Origin: Penicillus capitatus
Taxonomy: Eukaryota > Chlorophyta
Assembly (NCBI GenBank): GCA_965649825.1
Contig: OZ287695.1
Span: 1,116,001-1,180,000 of the forward strand
Reading direction: 5' to 3'
Length of the DNA stretch: 64,000 bases
Shown here: piece after piece, positions 46,998 through 58,115 of the stretch
Layout: every line of letters begins with the position of its first letter
Numbering within the stretch: the first letter of the stretch is position 1
Notes under the pieces: model-generated
Databases searched by the model: none
Told to the model about the DNA's origin: nothing
What the model saw: the letters and a program-made list of their open reading frames with translations, nothing else
Position numbers and translations under genes: made by a program

Positions 46998-48404
46998 ATG
47001 GACATCGTCGGTCTCTCTGTATCCGGTGTCAGTTTTTCCGCCGTCTTCCTCTTGGGAAGTCTCTTTGTTCGCAAAAACCTTTTGCCTTTCCAAGAGGAAC
47101 GCGATGACGCCGTCCAGTGGATCTTCGCTTTCGTTTTCGCACTCTCCTGCCATTTGCTCGAGCTTCTCCTCTTCGAAATCACGGACACCTTCGACACGGG
47201 TTTTCGTTTCTTCCTGTGGGATATCAACATCTGGTCACTCATTTTCATTCTCCTTATTGGACTGCCTTTTTTCCTACTCTATCGTCGACTATCCCAATCC
47301 CTATCCTGGTCAAGGACACTGCCCCTGGCCTCCATCGCACTCTGCTTTCTTCTCTACGCCTTTTGGTGGGTTGGTCGGTTTTTCCCAGGTGTCCCCAACG
47401 GAACGAACCTCTTTCAACTGGAACAGCTCGTCAGTCGCATCGGCGTCTTGGGCACATGGCTCGTTGCGATGCTCTCTGGACATGCCGCTGTCGATTTGCC
47501 TTACTCCTATCTATCTCTGTTCGTGAGACCCGTCGAGAAAGAAGCGATCGCTGTCATGGAAGAGCAATACCGTCGTTGTCGGGAAACAGTCGAAGAGAAA
47601 CAGTCGGAGATCGTCTCTCTGCGTGAAGAGCAACGCCATCTCTCCAGCACAACGCGAAGGTCAAGCATCATCGGTCGATTTCTCTGGCGCAGCGGCGGAT
47701 CGCATTCCGAAAGGCGATTGGAGCAGCTCGAAACCGAAGTGCCGTCACTGACGCTTCTCTCACGAAGTCTCTACTTCGAAGTCCAGGAACTCAAACGCGA
47801 AAGACAGCGGGCGTTGATGAGTCGTACATGCTTGGGACATGCGCGCAATGCCCTTGGGTATTTTCTGAGCGGCTACTGCATCTACCGTATGTTGACTGCC
47901 GCGAAATCTCTTCTCTTTGGCGAGGACTTCACATCGGATCCCGTGACAAAATGGATCGGGTACATCCTGTGGACGATGTCAGATGGGGCAGCCGAGTTGG
48001 ATGTCGAAGTCGTGGCGCAGTACGTGACGCTTCTATTCATCGGCGTCATCTGCACGCTCTCGATTCAAGGATTTCTGAAGAACGTGCGTCGCGTGTTGGC
48101 AGCTTTGCGCGTTTCCGGCAATGCCACCGCGATCGTGACGTTGTTGGCAGAACTCACCGGAATGTATGCCGTGTCGATACTGCTGCTCATTCGGCAACGG
48201 CTACCCGTAAAATACCGCACGAATCTCTCGCGGGTTCTTGGGCCGGATTTGGAGTTTGCCTTCTTCCAGCAGCATTTTAATTCCATCTTTCTGGCCAGTG
48301 CTGTCTTCTCGATGTTGTTGCTTTACTTTCATGTGAAGAGCAGCACTGCTTTCCAATCAGACATGTTATTACCGATTACAGTGGAAAAACAACAAAAACT
48401 GTAA
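46998..48404 (+). CDS. GPR89 / GTG family protein (Golgi pH regulator)
   Basis: An intronless ORF of 468 residues; ATG 46998 starts right before the first helix (MDIVGLSVSGVSFSAVFLLG). About nine hydrophobic helices surround a central cytosolic coiled-coil part (EEQYRRCRETVEEKQSEIVS). Family marks are ITDTFDTGFRFFLWDIN, VLGTWLVAMLSGHAAVDLPY, ARNALGYFLSGYCIYRM and LLAELTGMYAVSILLLIRQR. The family comprises animal GPHR/GPR89, an anion channel of the Golgi, and plant GTG1/2. The abscisic-acid receptor role claimed for plant GTG is disputed, so I infer only the endomembrane ion-homeostasis role. Confidence 0.93.
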   Translation: MDIVGLSVSGVSFSAVFLLGSLFVRKNLLPFQEERDDAVQWIFAFVFALSCHLLELLLFEITDTFDTGFRFFLWDINIWSLIFILLIGLPFFLLYRRLSQSLSWSRTLPLASIALCFLLYAFWWVGRFFPGVPNGTNLFQLEQLVSRIGVLGTWLVAMLSGHAAVDLPYSYLSLFVRPVEKEAIAVMEEQYRRCRETVEEKQSEIVSLREEQRHLSSTTRRSSIIGRFLWRSGGSHSERRLEQLETEVPSLTLLSRSLYFEVQELKRERQRALMSRTCLGHARNALGYFLSGYCIYRMLTAAKSLLFGEDFTSDPVTKWIGYILWTMSDGAAELDVEVVAQYVTLLFIGVICTLSIQGFLKNVRRVLAALRVSGNATAIVTLLAELTGMYAVSILLLIRQRLPVKYRTNLSRVLGPDLEFAFFQQHFNSIFLASAVFSMLLLYFHVKSSTAFQSDMLLPITVEKQQKL

Positions 48405-48694
48405 AGCATGTACACGTCTCGGTCGGTATTCCGACGTGACAAGCTTGTTAAACGCTATTGACAAGAATTTAGCCGTCATTATTCGATACCAAAGTCACAC
48501 ATTGCATCAGATAACGAAGTGTGACTTAAGCGCTCCCCATACCTTCATTTCATGACATCAATGAAATACAGTCGAGCCTCACGGGTAGTATTTAAAAACA
48601 TGGTGGTGGTGATGTGTTACGGACACAGCGGCGGCGACGACGACAACAATAATAATATTCGCGACAAAAAGAGTGTCCAGGGACTGCTTTTGCT

Positions 48695-50194
48695 TTAGTA
48701 TCGCACACTCTCCTTGTGGTACAGGTATGTCTCCATTCTCGTTATTTTGGAGGCCAGCTGCAGGTTCTTTTCTTTCATCTTGCACATCTCTCTTTTGTGT
48801 ATCGTATGTCGTTCGCTGAGCTGTGCGTAGTTCAGCTTCGTTTGGATCAATTCCTGCATCACTTCGTCCACATGTGTCAACTCTTCACGCAATTCTTTGC
48901 GCTCTTTGTCCATATCCACATGCTCTGTACACGATCCAATCAATGACGTCTCTAATGCGCGTTTTTCGATATTCAGACTCTCTCGAGCTCTTTCGCTCAC
49001 TCTCAGCTGGTTGCTGAGTTTTGCATTCTCAGCTTTTGCTGCCAAGAGCTCCTCGTGCAGACCATCGATCTCGGTATTGCTCTGCTGAGCGAAGTATTGA
49101 TAATCATCGACCAATCTTTCATAGCGCATTTCGTATGGGGCAATGGCAGATTTGAGGGCTTCTTCCATCTCTGTCTGTCCAACAGACTCATCCACCTCTT
49201 TGACTAACTGATTCTCAAGCTCTGTTTTCTGTGAACGTTCGGATTCGAGTTCTCTTCTGAGAAAGGCAATATCGCCTTCGAATTGACGTCGCTGACTTTC
49301 TAATAATCTCTGGAGTTCATCTTTATTCTGTGCATCTTTCTTCGCCTGTGCTTCCAACTCGTCGATTCTAGCTTGAAGGTTTGCCACGATCTCGGTTGCC
49401 CCATGCATACCTGCCGCCAACACAGTGGAATCTGTGCTCTTATCAGAGTCTTGTGACAGGCTTTTGCTCAAATCTGTCGAATCTGCAATGGTCAATGCCC
49501 CAATTGTTTCACTCCCCAGTCGATACATGTCTCCATCAAATCCTAAACACACGTCACATCATCTTCCGATTCCAAACGATGCGAAGGACGCTCTGCCTGT
49601 TAAGTCTTGTTCGGCCATGGAACTGCGCATAGATGTCCCAGTGGACAGGCCAGATGCGGCCGACAGACTATCGTCCATTGCGGAACCCCTCAGCAAGAAA
49701 CTCGAGACATGTAAGTGCAGCTCGAGTCCCTTTGCGAGATGCGGAATGTTGGTCGTCAGTGGCACGACGATTGGCCGCTCGGCATTGCCGCACGAAACAA
49801 AATGCGCCATATCCAGTACCCCCTTTGCGATGGTCGCTTTCTTCGAAGCATGGTCTTGCCCAACGGATTGCAGCTTGAATGTGTACTCCTGTGCACTATC
49901 CCCTTGACGAGGCATGTACGTCACCTCTGTACCTACTTTTGCTTCGAAATGCAACTGTGTATCTTTGTAGAGCGTGGCGACTTGGGAAAGATGGCGGTTG
50001 AATGTGGCAGAGCCTGCCTTGGTGACAGCAGCATCCGTCACTTGAACTTTGCTCCCACGCGTCCACAACACGCGCAGAGGGGTGGGTGCGGCGAACACGC
50101 CAGTGACGCGCTGCACTTCCACGTCGAAGCGAAACTTTACCGCTGTCTTTCCATCGCGCTTACGCTCAAACGAACGTGAAAATTTTTTCAACAT
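48695..50194 (-). CDS. NT-C2 domain and coiled-coil protein
   Basis: ATG 50194 opens MLKKFSRSFERKRDGKTAVK, FRFDVEVQRVTGV and LRVLWTRGSKVQVTDAAV, the N-terminal C2 (NT-C2, EEIG1/EHBP1-type) fold, with VLDMAHFVSCGNAERPIVVP in its second half (residues about 1-150). After a Ser/Thr linker and an intron whose upstream end I could not fix (downstream end near 49551), the rest is a long coiled coil (NLQARIDELEAQAKKDAQNK to LQLASKITRMETYLY). NT-C2 proteins bind membranes or small-GTPase partners and tie vesicles or chloroplasts to the cytoskeleton; plant PMI1 is one example. The actual partner is unknown. It is divergent from the hydrolase gene at 50341. Confidence 0.8.
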
Positions 50195-50340
50195 TACGAA
50201 CAACGCCACAACAATCAGCAGCGTCTCTATTCACCATCACCTGCATCACGACCATCATCAACATCAACAGCGATACATTCTTTCCGACCGTTTTGCGCAG
50301 CGAAGAGTACTGGAGCAGCGTCAATGGTTATTTCTCAGCT
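50195..50340. promoter_or_regulatory. Presumed bidirectional promoter, NT-C2 / alpha-beta hydrolase
   Basis: 146 bp between the divergent starts at 50194 and 50341. It contains repeated CATCA/ATCAACATCA-like triplets near 50220-50272. The function is inferred from arrangement only. Confidence 0.35.
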
Positions 50341-52037
50341 ATGGGACCAGCTGGTCGACTGTATATGTCGCCCTCCGAGGCGAGAAACTGTTTTCCTTCC
50401 GTTCAGTGGCCAAGACATGTGGCGTGTAGAGATGCGTATGGGGTTGAAGATTTGATAGGTGGTTATGGAGGACGTTATTCTATTGGAAGTCATCGAGGTT
50501 TTCGTGAAGACTTAGAACTGGTACGGCGGGTGCTCGGCGGGTGAGATGCTCTCTCAACGAGCGGTTGCGACGTTAGGTGAACAACCAAGGACAAAAATTG
50601 CAATGCAGTCATTTCAAACCTCAAGTGATGGCAGAAGAAGAAGGACCCTTTCCGTGTGTCGTCTACTGTCATTGCAACAGTGGCAGTCGAAGGGATGCCG
50701 AAGAAGCTGTGATTCTGCTCGTCCCACAGAAAATCTCTGTCTTCTGCCTCGATTTTTCTGTTGAGTGCCTTCACGTGTTGGTCTGTGTGGATGAGAGTGG
50801 TTTAGGGTTCTGGATTATCAGAGGGACAGTGGGTGACCCTGGGAGCAAATGAAGTTGAAGACCTGCAGATAGCCATTGATCATTTGAGATCGGATCGACA
50901 GATTTCGACCATTGCCTTATGGGGGCGATCGATGGGGGCAGTGACGGCACTCCTGTACAGCCGTCGTGATCCTACCATTGCTGGGATGGTGCTCGACAGT
51001 CCATTCTCCAAACTGAATGATCTGATGCTAGAGCTGGTTCAAGAACAGCAAGTCCCTATCCCAAGAGCCCTGGTCCGAATCGCCCTTATGGCAATGCGAA
51101 GATCTGTGCGGAAGCGTGCCGGATTCGACATTTATACGATCTCACCTGTTGACGTTGTTAATGAGTCTTTTGTTCCTGTCCTCTTTGGTCAGCTCCTGTC
51201 ACCATGCGCTGTGTCTGATGTCGTGTACAGGTCATGCTGATGGAGATACTTTTATAAAGAAAGCGCATTCTGAGCGACTCCTGGAGCACTATGCAGGAGA
51301 CAAGAATCTCATCACGTCAGTCTCGGATGCTTCTGCTGGCAACATCGAGTTGAGCTCTGTTTGTGATCTGTAGATTTTCAGGGGACCATAATTCCAGAAG
51401 AACTCAATTTTTCTACAGTTCTGTTACGATATTTTTCCACAATACTCTTAAATTGCAAGGAGAATTGGCTGAAGCGCAGCCAGACTTGCCAGTCATTAAT
51501 GGCCCACATTATGATATGGGTGCCACCAATGTTCCGTGGAACAGTCTCCGTTGGGATGGATCTCATGCCATTCTGGATACCATGGATGCTCTTTTGGCTG
51601 AAGAAATGGGCCGCGCTTCAAATAGCGACGAGCTCGACAAAGACGATATCACGGAAGACGACATCCGTACCCTCGTGCAGCTACGACAGCAGCAGAACGA
51701 AGAAGAAGATGGCTATGCATGGTATCGAATGCTTCCAGGATCTCAACTGGAAGAAGAGTCCATGCTGCAAGCTGCTTTGAAAGCATCCTTCGAAGAGACA
51801 GTGGTGAACGATGAAGAAACGTCTTCGCCTCAGGCTGCCGCAGATCACAGTCTGTCTTCCAAAGCAGAACACGGATCCACAACCGATCCTTCATCCGATG
51901 ACACCGTAGAAGGCAGTTCGCCAGTGGACGATAAAGAAGAGTGCGTTCCGTGTCAGAGGCATAAAACAGCAATGGATGCACCATTGCCTTCGGGGTCTGA
52001 CGCAGATCCTCCTTCAAAAGAAGATATGTCCGATTGA
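50341..52037 (+). CDS. Alpha/beta-hydrolase (serine aminopeptidase S33 / ABHD17-like)
   Basis: Four GT-AG introns resolve the frame: from about 50521 to 50577, about 50762 to 50809, about 51188 to 51231, and about 51317 to 51373. Family motifs: LQCSHFKPQVMAEEEGPFPC with VVYCHCNSGS (oxyanion loop), SVFCLDFSGSGLSEG, IALWGRSMGAVTALLYSRRD with nucleophile Ser in GRSMG, VLDSPFSKLNDLMLEL, FVPVLFGHADGDTFI with the acid Asp, and FSGDHNSRRTQFFY with the catalytic His. The match is to the plant S33-type hydrolases. The oxyanion loop reads HCNSG where the family usually has HGNSG. A C-terminal acidic extension of about 200 residues contains repeated UIM-like helices (EEESMLQAALKASFEET) that might bind ubiquitin. 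ATG 50341 is tentative. Confidence 0.85.
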
Positions 52038-52242
52038 TTGGGAAGATTTCGTGTCGTGGTCGTTGTCTTTTGTCGGAAAGGGTTACGGCGTGTGAAGGAA
52101 GCTATGTATCAAAGGGGCGGATGGATCAGGTAGATAACACCGAATACATAGTATGAAAAACACCTGCATCTCTGGACATACACATTCTGTTGTCGTTGTT
52201 CACCGCCATGAATGGTAATGCTGTTAAACAAAGTTCTTGTGT

Positions 52243-53245
52243 TTAGACGGTTCGATCAGGCCTCGGTAGATCGAAAATCGATGTCACTCGGCCATAGGTG
52301 TTGCCGCCCAGTCGACACATCGGCTGATATTTGTGTATGTCAATGGCTGCCTTTCCTGAAGGCGTCGTTGTCAGAACGGAACGGTTTGCATGGAACATCA
52401 CGATCTCACCGACAAACATCGTCGCATGGACTGCGCCGGATCTAACAGAAACACAGGTCGTGCAGAATAGATGATCGGATGGAGGATCGACCACAGGTAC
52501 TGACCTGTTCAGAATATCGTAGTGGTGTTTGAGTCGGCATTCCATTTGGAAGGCAGATTCGTTCACTCGTGGCGGCTTTACCTACAGCACACGTTTATGA
52601 TGTACTACGGCTCAGTCGCCCAAATGTGTGACTTTGATGGAAGGGATGGGAGTGAGATGCGTGATGTCCATCTCGTTGATTTCAGGATTAAAGGGAGAGC
52701 ATGTGTAGTTGGCGGATTCGATGAACCATTCGTTGATGATATTGATCACAAATTCTCTGTTCACGACATCTCAGATCACAACCCTTCTTCGGACGGAATA
52801 TGTGGCACTTTGTGTCCAAGATGTTCTGGGCTGTGTCTTTCGGTCCACCTCCTCTCTCTGCGCTTCGACAGATCGAGACGGCGACGCAAGGTGGATCGTG
52901 TGCCATGGCGCCGAAATAACTGAAGGGGGACAGGTTGCCGACACCATTGGTGTTCAGCGATGAGACAAAAGCGACGGGGCGTGGCACGATGCCGCTGATG
53001 ACTAACGGATAGCACTGAGCACCCGACATATCGGCCGGATCGAAGGTAACGTACCCAGCATCTTTGTAGGGAGAGGGTTGCTGATCACCCAGATTCCAGT
53101 TTGGATGGGGTGGCGATTCGACGACGACGGTGTTTGTCGGCGATAACGAACTTCGACGTTGCCTGATCTGCCAGACAAGCAGCCCGGCTGCTAACAAAGC
53201 TCCGCCTGCACAGAAAATGCCAGTCCAATGGCTTGTCGTCGTCAT
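52243..53245 (-). CDS. Flavin reductase-like FMN-binding protein, membrane-anchored
   Basis: ATG 53245 gives an N-terminal membrane anchor (HWTGIFCAGGALLAAGLLVW) and then a flavin-reductase-like split barrel: YPLVISGIVPRPVAFVSSLN, GVGNLSPFSYFGAMAHDPPC, DTAQNILDTK joined over an intron to EFVINIINEWFIESANYTC, then MDITHLTPIPSIK joined over a second 50-bp intron to VKPPRVNESAFQMECRLKHH. The C-terminus, YQPMCRLGGNTYGRVTSIFD, is the family's RLGGNTY motif. Both introns are about 50 bp and phase-consistent. Members bind FMN and reduce flavin with NAD(P)H, or act in other redox roles. The physiological acceptor is unknown. Confidence 0.85.
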
Positions 53246-54503
53246 CACTGCTGTCAATTCTTTGCTGAGGTGAACGTTACGTCAACCTAGCGATTGAGAC
53301 GTGACGTAAGATAGTAGATAGTATGCTTAGCATCTTCGGCCAAAGGGTTCAGAACAGGGCAACCTGACATGTCCGTCACATCGTCGATGATGCATCGGAA
53401 GCCGGCGTCGTAAACGTAGCGAAGGGCGGAGCGATAGCGATTTAAGTCGCGAAGAAGTCGACAATGTGAGGTACAGGAAAGATGCAAAGAAAGTATGCAA
53501 GGACGGCGCGAGTAATAAACAATCGGACAAGGCAAGTCGTAACGATAATCGATCGAGATCAAGACGACAGTCTCTATAGTTATCCGTGGCGATAGACGTG
53601 CCTGATCACACGTTTTCCCTTACAATAAAAGATTTCGAGCGTCGATCGTCTCTTTTTGCTGATTTACACGAAACGCGTGCCGTCGTAACGCTATCAACCG
53701 GAGAAATAGCATCGAAGTTTTGTCAAAGAACATAGATTGACGATATACGAATCCGAATGGATAAAGCGATTAAATGTGTCATATGCCAAGCACCGGTCAC
53801 ATGTGATGCCGTCGTCGATCACGTCGATCGTGTTCGAGAACAGCCAACACCGATCGCGCATCGAAAAGCGATGTCGATGATGGCAGACACGATTGGATCA
53901 TTCTAGCGCGAAAATGAAGATCAGTATGATATGAATGATTTTGCGTTCATTCGAGAACGTTTCGACGACTTCTGTTTAAACGCGACACGCAAATCGGATG
54001 ACGCGCGACACTCACATGCAAACAATCGATGACCGATCGACACCGATCGATAACGATGCGGCGCCAAAGGAGAAGAGTTCCATCACCCGGGACACAAGGA
54101 AGCTGCTCATTCGATACCTCCGTCGACTGTTTGGCTTCTTACGCCCGCGACTGTTTAATCGCGCCGTCAAGACGAGCGATGACGTCGAAATGAACTCGGC
54201 CACGGAAGGGAGGGCAAAATCTGACGATCGAATTGAAGAGACAGCGATGACGGAATGCTCGATCGCGACGATTTGTGTCGAAAGAGAATGGTCGATCGAC
54301 GGCGAAATAATCGATATCGACAAAAGAAAACGTCATCGACGTCGTCGATGGCTATCTGCTTGGTCGCAAACCGAGCGTTCGAAATGGATGGATCATCCGA
54401 GTGTCGAACTCGTGAAGATAAGATCGATATCGACAACAACAAAATCTTAAATAACACGCACACGTCTTCTCAGACCATCGATTTCTCCACAACGTCATTT
54501 CTC
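53246..54503. other. CGAT-rich interval with weak ORFs
   Basis: No recognised gene. A minus-strand frame near 53287-53500 reads YRSALRYVYDAGFRCIIDD, which looks protein-like but has no ATG. The stretch from about 53550 is dense in CGAT/GATCG words (for example GACCGATCGACACCGATCGA near 54030). The plus-strand ORF 53998-54450 is listed separately. Confidence 0.4.
53998..54450 (+). CDS. Possible hypothetical protein, 150 residues
   Basis: ATG to TAA without introns. The composition is very polar: Arg, Asp, Ser, Thr and Ile encoded by recurrent CGAT/ATCGA words. There is one basic patch (KRKRHRRRRWLSAW). No family is recognised. The bias of the DNA toward CGATCG could create such an ORF by chance. 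Confidence 0.25.
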   Translation: MTRDTHMQTIDDRSTPIDNDAAPKEKSSITRDTRKLLIRYLRRLFGFLRPRLFNRAVKTSDDVEMNSATEGRAKSDDRIEETAMTECSIATICVEREWSIDGEIIDIDKRKRHRRRRWLSAWSQTERSKWMDHPSVELVKIRSISTTTKS

Positions 54504-55331
54504 TCAGAACGGCAGAGAAACGCCGTTTGTCGCGAAGTTGACTTGCCATGGAGAGCCAATGTGTTCTAACAAATTCTGGTATGGCCCCTTTCCCGTCGCA
54601 ATGTACTGTAAAATGTATCCCGCGAACGAAAACATCGCTAAACGACCGTTTTTGATCTCCTTGAGTTTTAGTTCCTTTAGGGCTTTCGGATCCTTTCCGA
54701 AACCGAACGGGTTGAACGCACCACCCGGGTACAATCGTTTCTCCGGATCCATTTCGTCGTTTCTTTTGGCCTCTGCCCCACCCATAGCAAAGATTTCCTA
54801 AGATCGCAAACATCGACATTCAGAGAGAGTAAAATGCGTCGATAGGCTTCACAATAAGAGCAAGGGTCTTCAAATCGAAGGGCACTTCGATGCCAAAGTA
54901 TGTCGCTTTTCCGCCTTCTAATGCCTGAAGCCCAGAAGTCAGCTGAAGGCAACAGATAGAGGAGAGGAACCCAGGTGGGAGCTTGAACCCAATCGGAGTA
55001 TCCTAGTACTTCGGGGACAAGGCAGCCAACAACGCCAAGCATCGCCCAACGGCCATTCATGACCTCCGCTTCTTGAAATCGGGTCAAGATTGCAGGATCC
55101 TTTCCCAGACCCAAGGGATCGTAGCCAAAGTTCCTGTGACGTCATCGCCCCGTGAACTATCTAAGATGAAGAGGGCAAAGCGTCTTACCCGATCATATCA
55201 GCCGGAAGGTAAGAAGGCTTATCGGCACCAGGTAACCAGTTGGACGCTCTCGCCACAAAAGGCGCACTGCGTTGTCCCGAAGGCTGCGCCCGAGTGAAAC
55301 GAACGGTGCGTTGACAGAGCGACGCCTGCAT
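54504..55331 (-). CDS. Light-harvesting chlorophyll-binding protein, Lhca-like (photosystem I antenna)
   Basis: Four exons: 55331-55189, 55133-54968, 54924-54853 and 54797-54504; introns 55, 43 and 55 bp; 224 residues. The transit peptide begins [20 protein letters not shown] and runs to about VARAS, plant-like with no signal peptide before it. The mature part has [25 protein letters not shown], helix 1 [19 protein letters not shown] with the E..NGR..M chlorophyll ligands, helix 2 around [19 protein letters not shown], and [20 protein letters not shown] followed by helix 3 [20 protein letters not shown]. It ends with the amphipathic [14 protein letters not shown]. The wording is that of green PSI antenna proteins. 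Lhcr-type red antennae are the alternative. Confidence 0.93.
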
Positions 55332-55428
55332 CGTGATGAAATCGACGAGAAAGGAGAGCACGACTGAAAAGCGGAGAAACGCGATCTGAGATTCCGTCTC
55401 GATGGATCACGTCCATTAACGACAATCA
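55332..55428. promoter_or_regulatory. Short divergent promoter, Lhca / unknown acidic protein
   Basis: 97 bp between the divergent ATGs at 55331 and 55429. Co-regulation by light is a reasonable guess from the Lhca neighbour. No named element was identified. Confidence 0.4.
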
Positions 55429-56583
55429 ATGCAACGTCTATCTCCCTACCGTCCGCTTGGTGCGACCCAACGACCCGTCCTTCTTCGTCCGTTTCTCGAT
55501 CGACGCCATCGACTATTCGCTCGACGTACATGGGATCCATTCAACTTCGACAAGACCGAGGGCAACGAAATGCCTTTCGACTATGACACCAAAAAGCTAC
55601 AGGAGTTTGATGATTTGATGCCGTCCTCTTTTGAGCCATATACTCTGCCAGACTCAAAGATCCAGCTCAAACGTCTGTTGGAAAAAAACGGAGTACGATG
55701 TGGTGCGACGTTTGGGACGGACTTCGATGAACGCCTCCTCGATCCGGAAGCAAGGCAGAAGAGATCACTGGGCACTAGGAGCGAAGCACGTCTGAATTCT
55801 GACGATTTTTTCACAGGAGAGCCAACTGATGAAGACGACAAAAATGAGGCATGGCTTGGAGAAGAGATCTCGGCCGATGAGGCCTACTTCATGCAGACGA
55901 TAGAGTTTGGCCACGAATGCATGTTAGAAAAAGAAGCGGAGGACATTTTTGAAAAGGCGATGGAGTTGCATCACAGCCAACGGGCACGGTCCAGAAATAT
56001 CTATGCCACCTGTAGCTGGTATGCCAAGAAACTGCATATGGCGGAGCTGCAGAATAGCTACGAGATCGATGACCCAAATCCGATCCCGCCGTATGTGAGA
56101 GCCTTCTACACCCTGGAAGATGAATTCGAGCAACTCAACGCGCAACAGATCGTGGAGGAACAAAAGTGCTCAGAGCAAGTGCAGGAGATGATTGAGGTGA
56201 ACAGCACTCTCTAAAGAAGAATGACACTCACCAAAGCTTGCTTATCAGGAAGAGTTCCGCGAGTTCTTAAAATCGCAAGTGGTGACGATGCCGACAAAGC
56301 CTGGAGACAAGTACTACGATATTTTTGCTCCAAAAGACAAGAAAGAGGTAAAGAAGAACGAAGAGGACGAGGAAGAAGAAGAGCAAGAGGAGATGGACTC
56401 CGAAATTGACGTGTTTCTTCATGGTATATGCTCTTTTTTACCTTGGTAAGCAATGAGATGATCATATGGTGCTTTAGGTATTTTGCCAAATGCGGCGATA
56501 GACAAAGGAGTGCCGGCGTCCGTTGTTAAAAGCAAAGATGCTTTCTTGCATGAGCTGGTCTTTAAAGAAGACGAGGCTGACTA
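55429..56583 (+). CDS. Acidic protein with organelle-type leader, function unknown
   Basis: ATG 55429 opens an Arg/Pro-rich, acid-free leader (MQRLSPYRPLGATQRPVLLR) like a plastid or mitochondrial targeting peptide. The mature part begins near TWDPFNFDKTEGNEMPFDYD and is acidic and mostly helical by composition. The first exon ends at about 56195; introns of about 50 bp near 56196-56249 and 56424-56477 join EEFREFLKSQVVTMPTKPGD, an Asp/Glu/Lys-rich stretch and ILPNAAIDKGVPASVVKSKD. The stop is TAA at 56581-56583. I do not recognise a family. Sharing a 97-bp promoter with Lhca hints at a plastid role, but that is inference. Its stop overlaps the 3' end of RRP46 on the other strand. Confidence 0.65.
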
Positions 56584-57505
56584 ATCTTTCAGGTGCTGTA
56601 GAGATTTTTCAGCGGCATGACAGCTGAATTGAAGGATGATGTGACATCCACGACGGCAGACTTTGAGACAGGAGAGAAATCTCTGTCGTGAGAGTCTTCC
56701 GGTGACGTGACAGCAGATCGGTGCCTCTTCAACACAAATCTTCCAATCAACCGAATCTTCGATGATCTCTCGCCAGGCACCAAACGTAGCACACATCACA
56801 GCAACAGCCTCCTACAGAGCATCTCTCACACAACAACGGCAGCGCAAATGCCGTGCAGCCAACGACCTCCTCTTCTGCCTTGGTTGGGTCGATGAGAATC
56901 GAGTCATCTCGAGCGATGGCCACTGTCAAAGAGCCTAAACAGATTCCGTGAGTGACTCCAACTTATGACCGTGGACTTGCACTCCATTGAGATATCATGG
57001 GAATGCCGGCGTCCATCAAAGCGTGAAAGGCGGCATTGAAGGCACACGACAGCAGAGACCCGTCATCGTACAGAACCTTAATGACGACTCCGCCATCAAC
57101 ATTCGGCCGTCGACCAATGCGTCGACGCACTTGAATGTTCAGGCGGATGAAGCATCGGGGAAAGGACTTTAGAAGGAGCCTTTGATGCAAAGCATCATGC
57201 AAAATCTGTTTGATCTCTGCTTCCCGCTCGCCTGCAACACCCACCCGTTCGAGAACAGGCTTAACGAAACGCGATCGTCGTGCCCATGTCTATCTGCGCG
57301 ATCGTGATGCTGATATCGAGAATTCCTTTCTCGTCCGATTCGGCATTGGATGTGAGATGCGGTCCGTAAACGGCAGCCAGTACAGACGTCAATCCCTGAG
57401 TCCACCGGGCGGAACCGGCCGATCGCAAGAGCTCTCCACGATGACATATCAATCCTCTGCAAGTGCATCGTTCCGCCGATCGATTCGGCTACTGCTACTG
57501 GACTT
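56581..57505 (-). CDS. RRP46: Exosome complex component RRP46 (RNase PH-like)
   Basis: Spliced minus-strand gene. Ordered matches: GELLRSAGSARWTQGLTSVL, AAVYGPHLTSNAESDEKG, GVAGEREAEIKQILHDAL, LLLKSFPRCFIRLNIQ joined to VLYDDGSLLSCAFNAAFHAL with MDAGIPM, then TVAIARDDSILIDPTKAEEE joined over a 55-bp intron to EAVAVMCATFGAWREIIED, and finally CLKVCRRGCHIILQFSCHAA. This is the RNase PH fold as in RRP46: GSA.W.QG.TSVLA.VYGP at the start, and DPT..EE before the last strand. RRP46 is a ring subunit of the RNA exosome, usually non-catalytic. The first exon upstream of about 57505 is not resolved. The gene converges on the unknown gene to its left, with 3' ends overlapping by a few bases. Confidence 0.85.
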
Positions 57506-58115
57506 TCTGGATACCTGAGTGCATGGTGTTGACGAGCATCAGTCCGCAACATCGAAGACGTACACTCCAAGTCGCAACGCTCATTGTATACGAGCCATAT
57601 ACGGCTAAGAGACCCCGAGCGTTTCGCGAATGACGGCGCAAGAGACAGATAAGCCATAGAGGAAAACGAGTCGTCACATAGCACCGCCGCCGACAACGGG
57701 GTCAAGTTCCAGCTCGCATTGTCGAATCTCGGCCCATAATGTACCCGGCATGACACAGAGCGGCAAAGAGGCAGCCGAAGAACACGCAATCCCGCGTTAC
57801 AGGCCGAACGCGATCTTTTAAACCCATCCGAACTGCATCGTTCATGCATCTTAGAGCACGACATCGACGATGGAGTGTCTCACTAAGCGGCAACAGAGGT
57901 GCGTAGATGAGCGGAGCGAAGATGTGGAGACTCGGCTGCTGCCTGGGAGGCCAGATCGGCAGGCTATGATGGTATGCCAGTCATAGACGGATCGGTACCG
58001 CGGAGGCAGTTCGCTGTCAGCAGCAGGCCGATGTCCGCCGTCGTCGCCTTTCATAATGTAACGTCGATGATACCATCTCCATCGTCTGTATCGTTGCAGG
58101 TGCGTTTCTGTTCTC
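57506..58115. other. Divergent interval RRP46 / NAA50
   Basis: About 600 bp that should hold the RRP46 first exon and both promoters. Minus-strand ORFs here (57495-57677, 57702-57893, 57851-58228) have no recognisable motifs. Confidence 0.4.
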
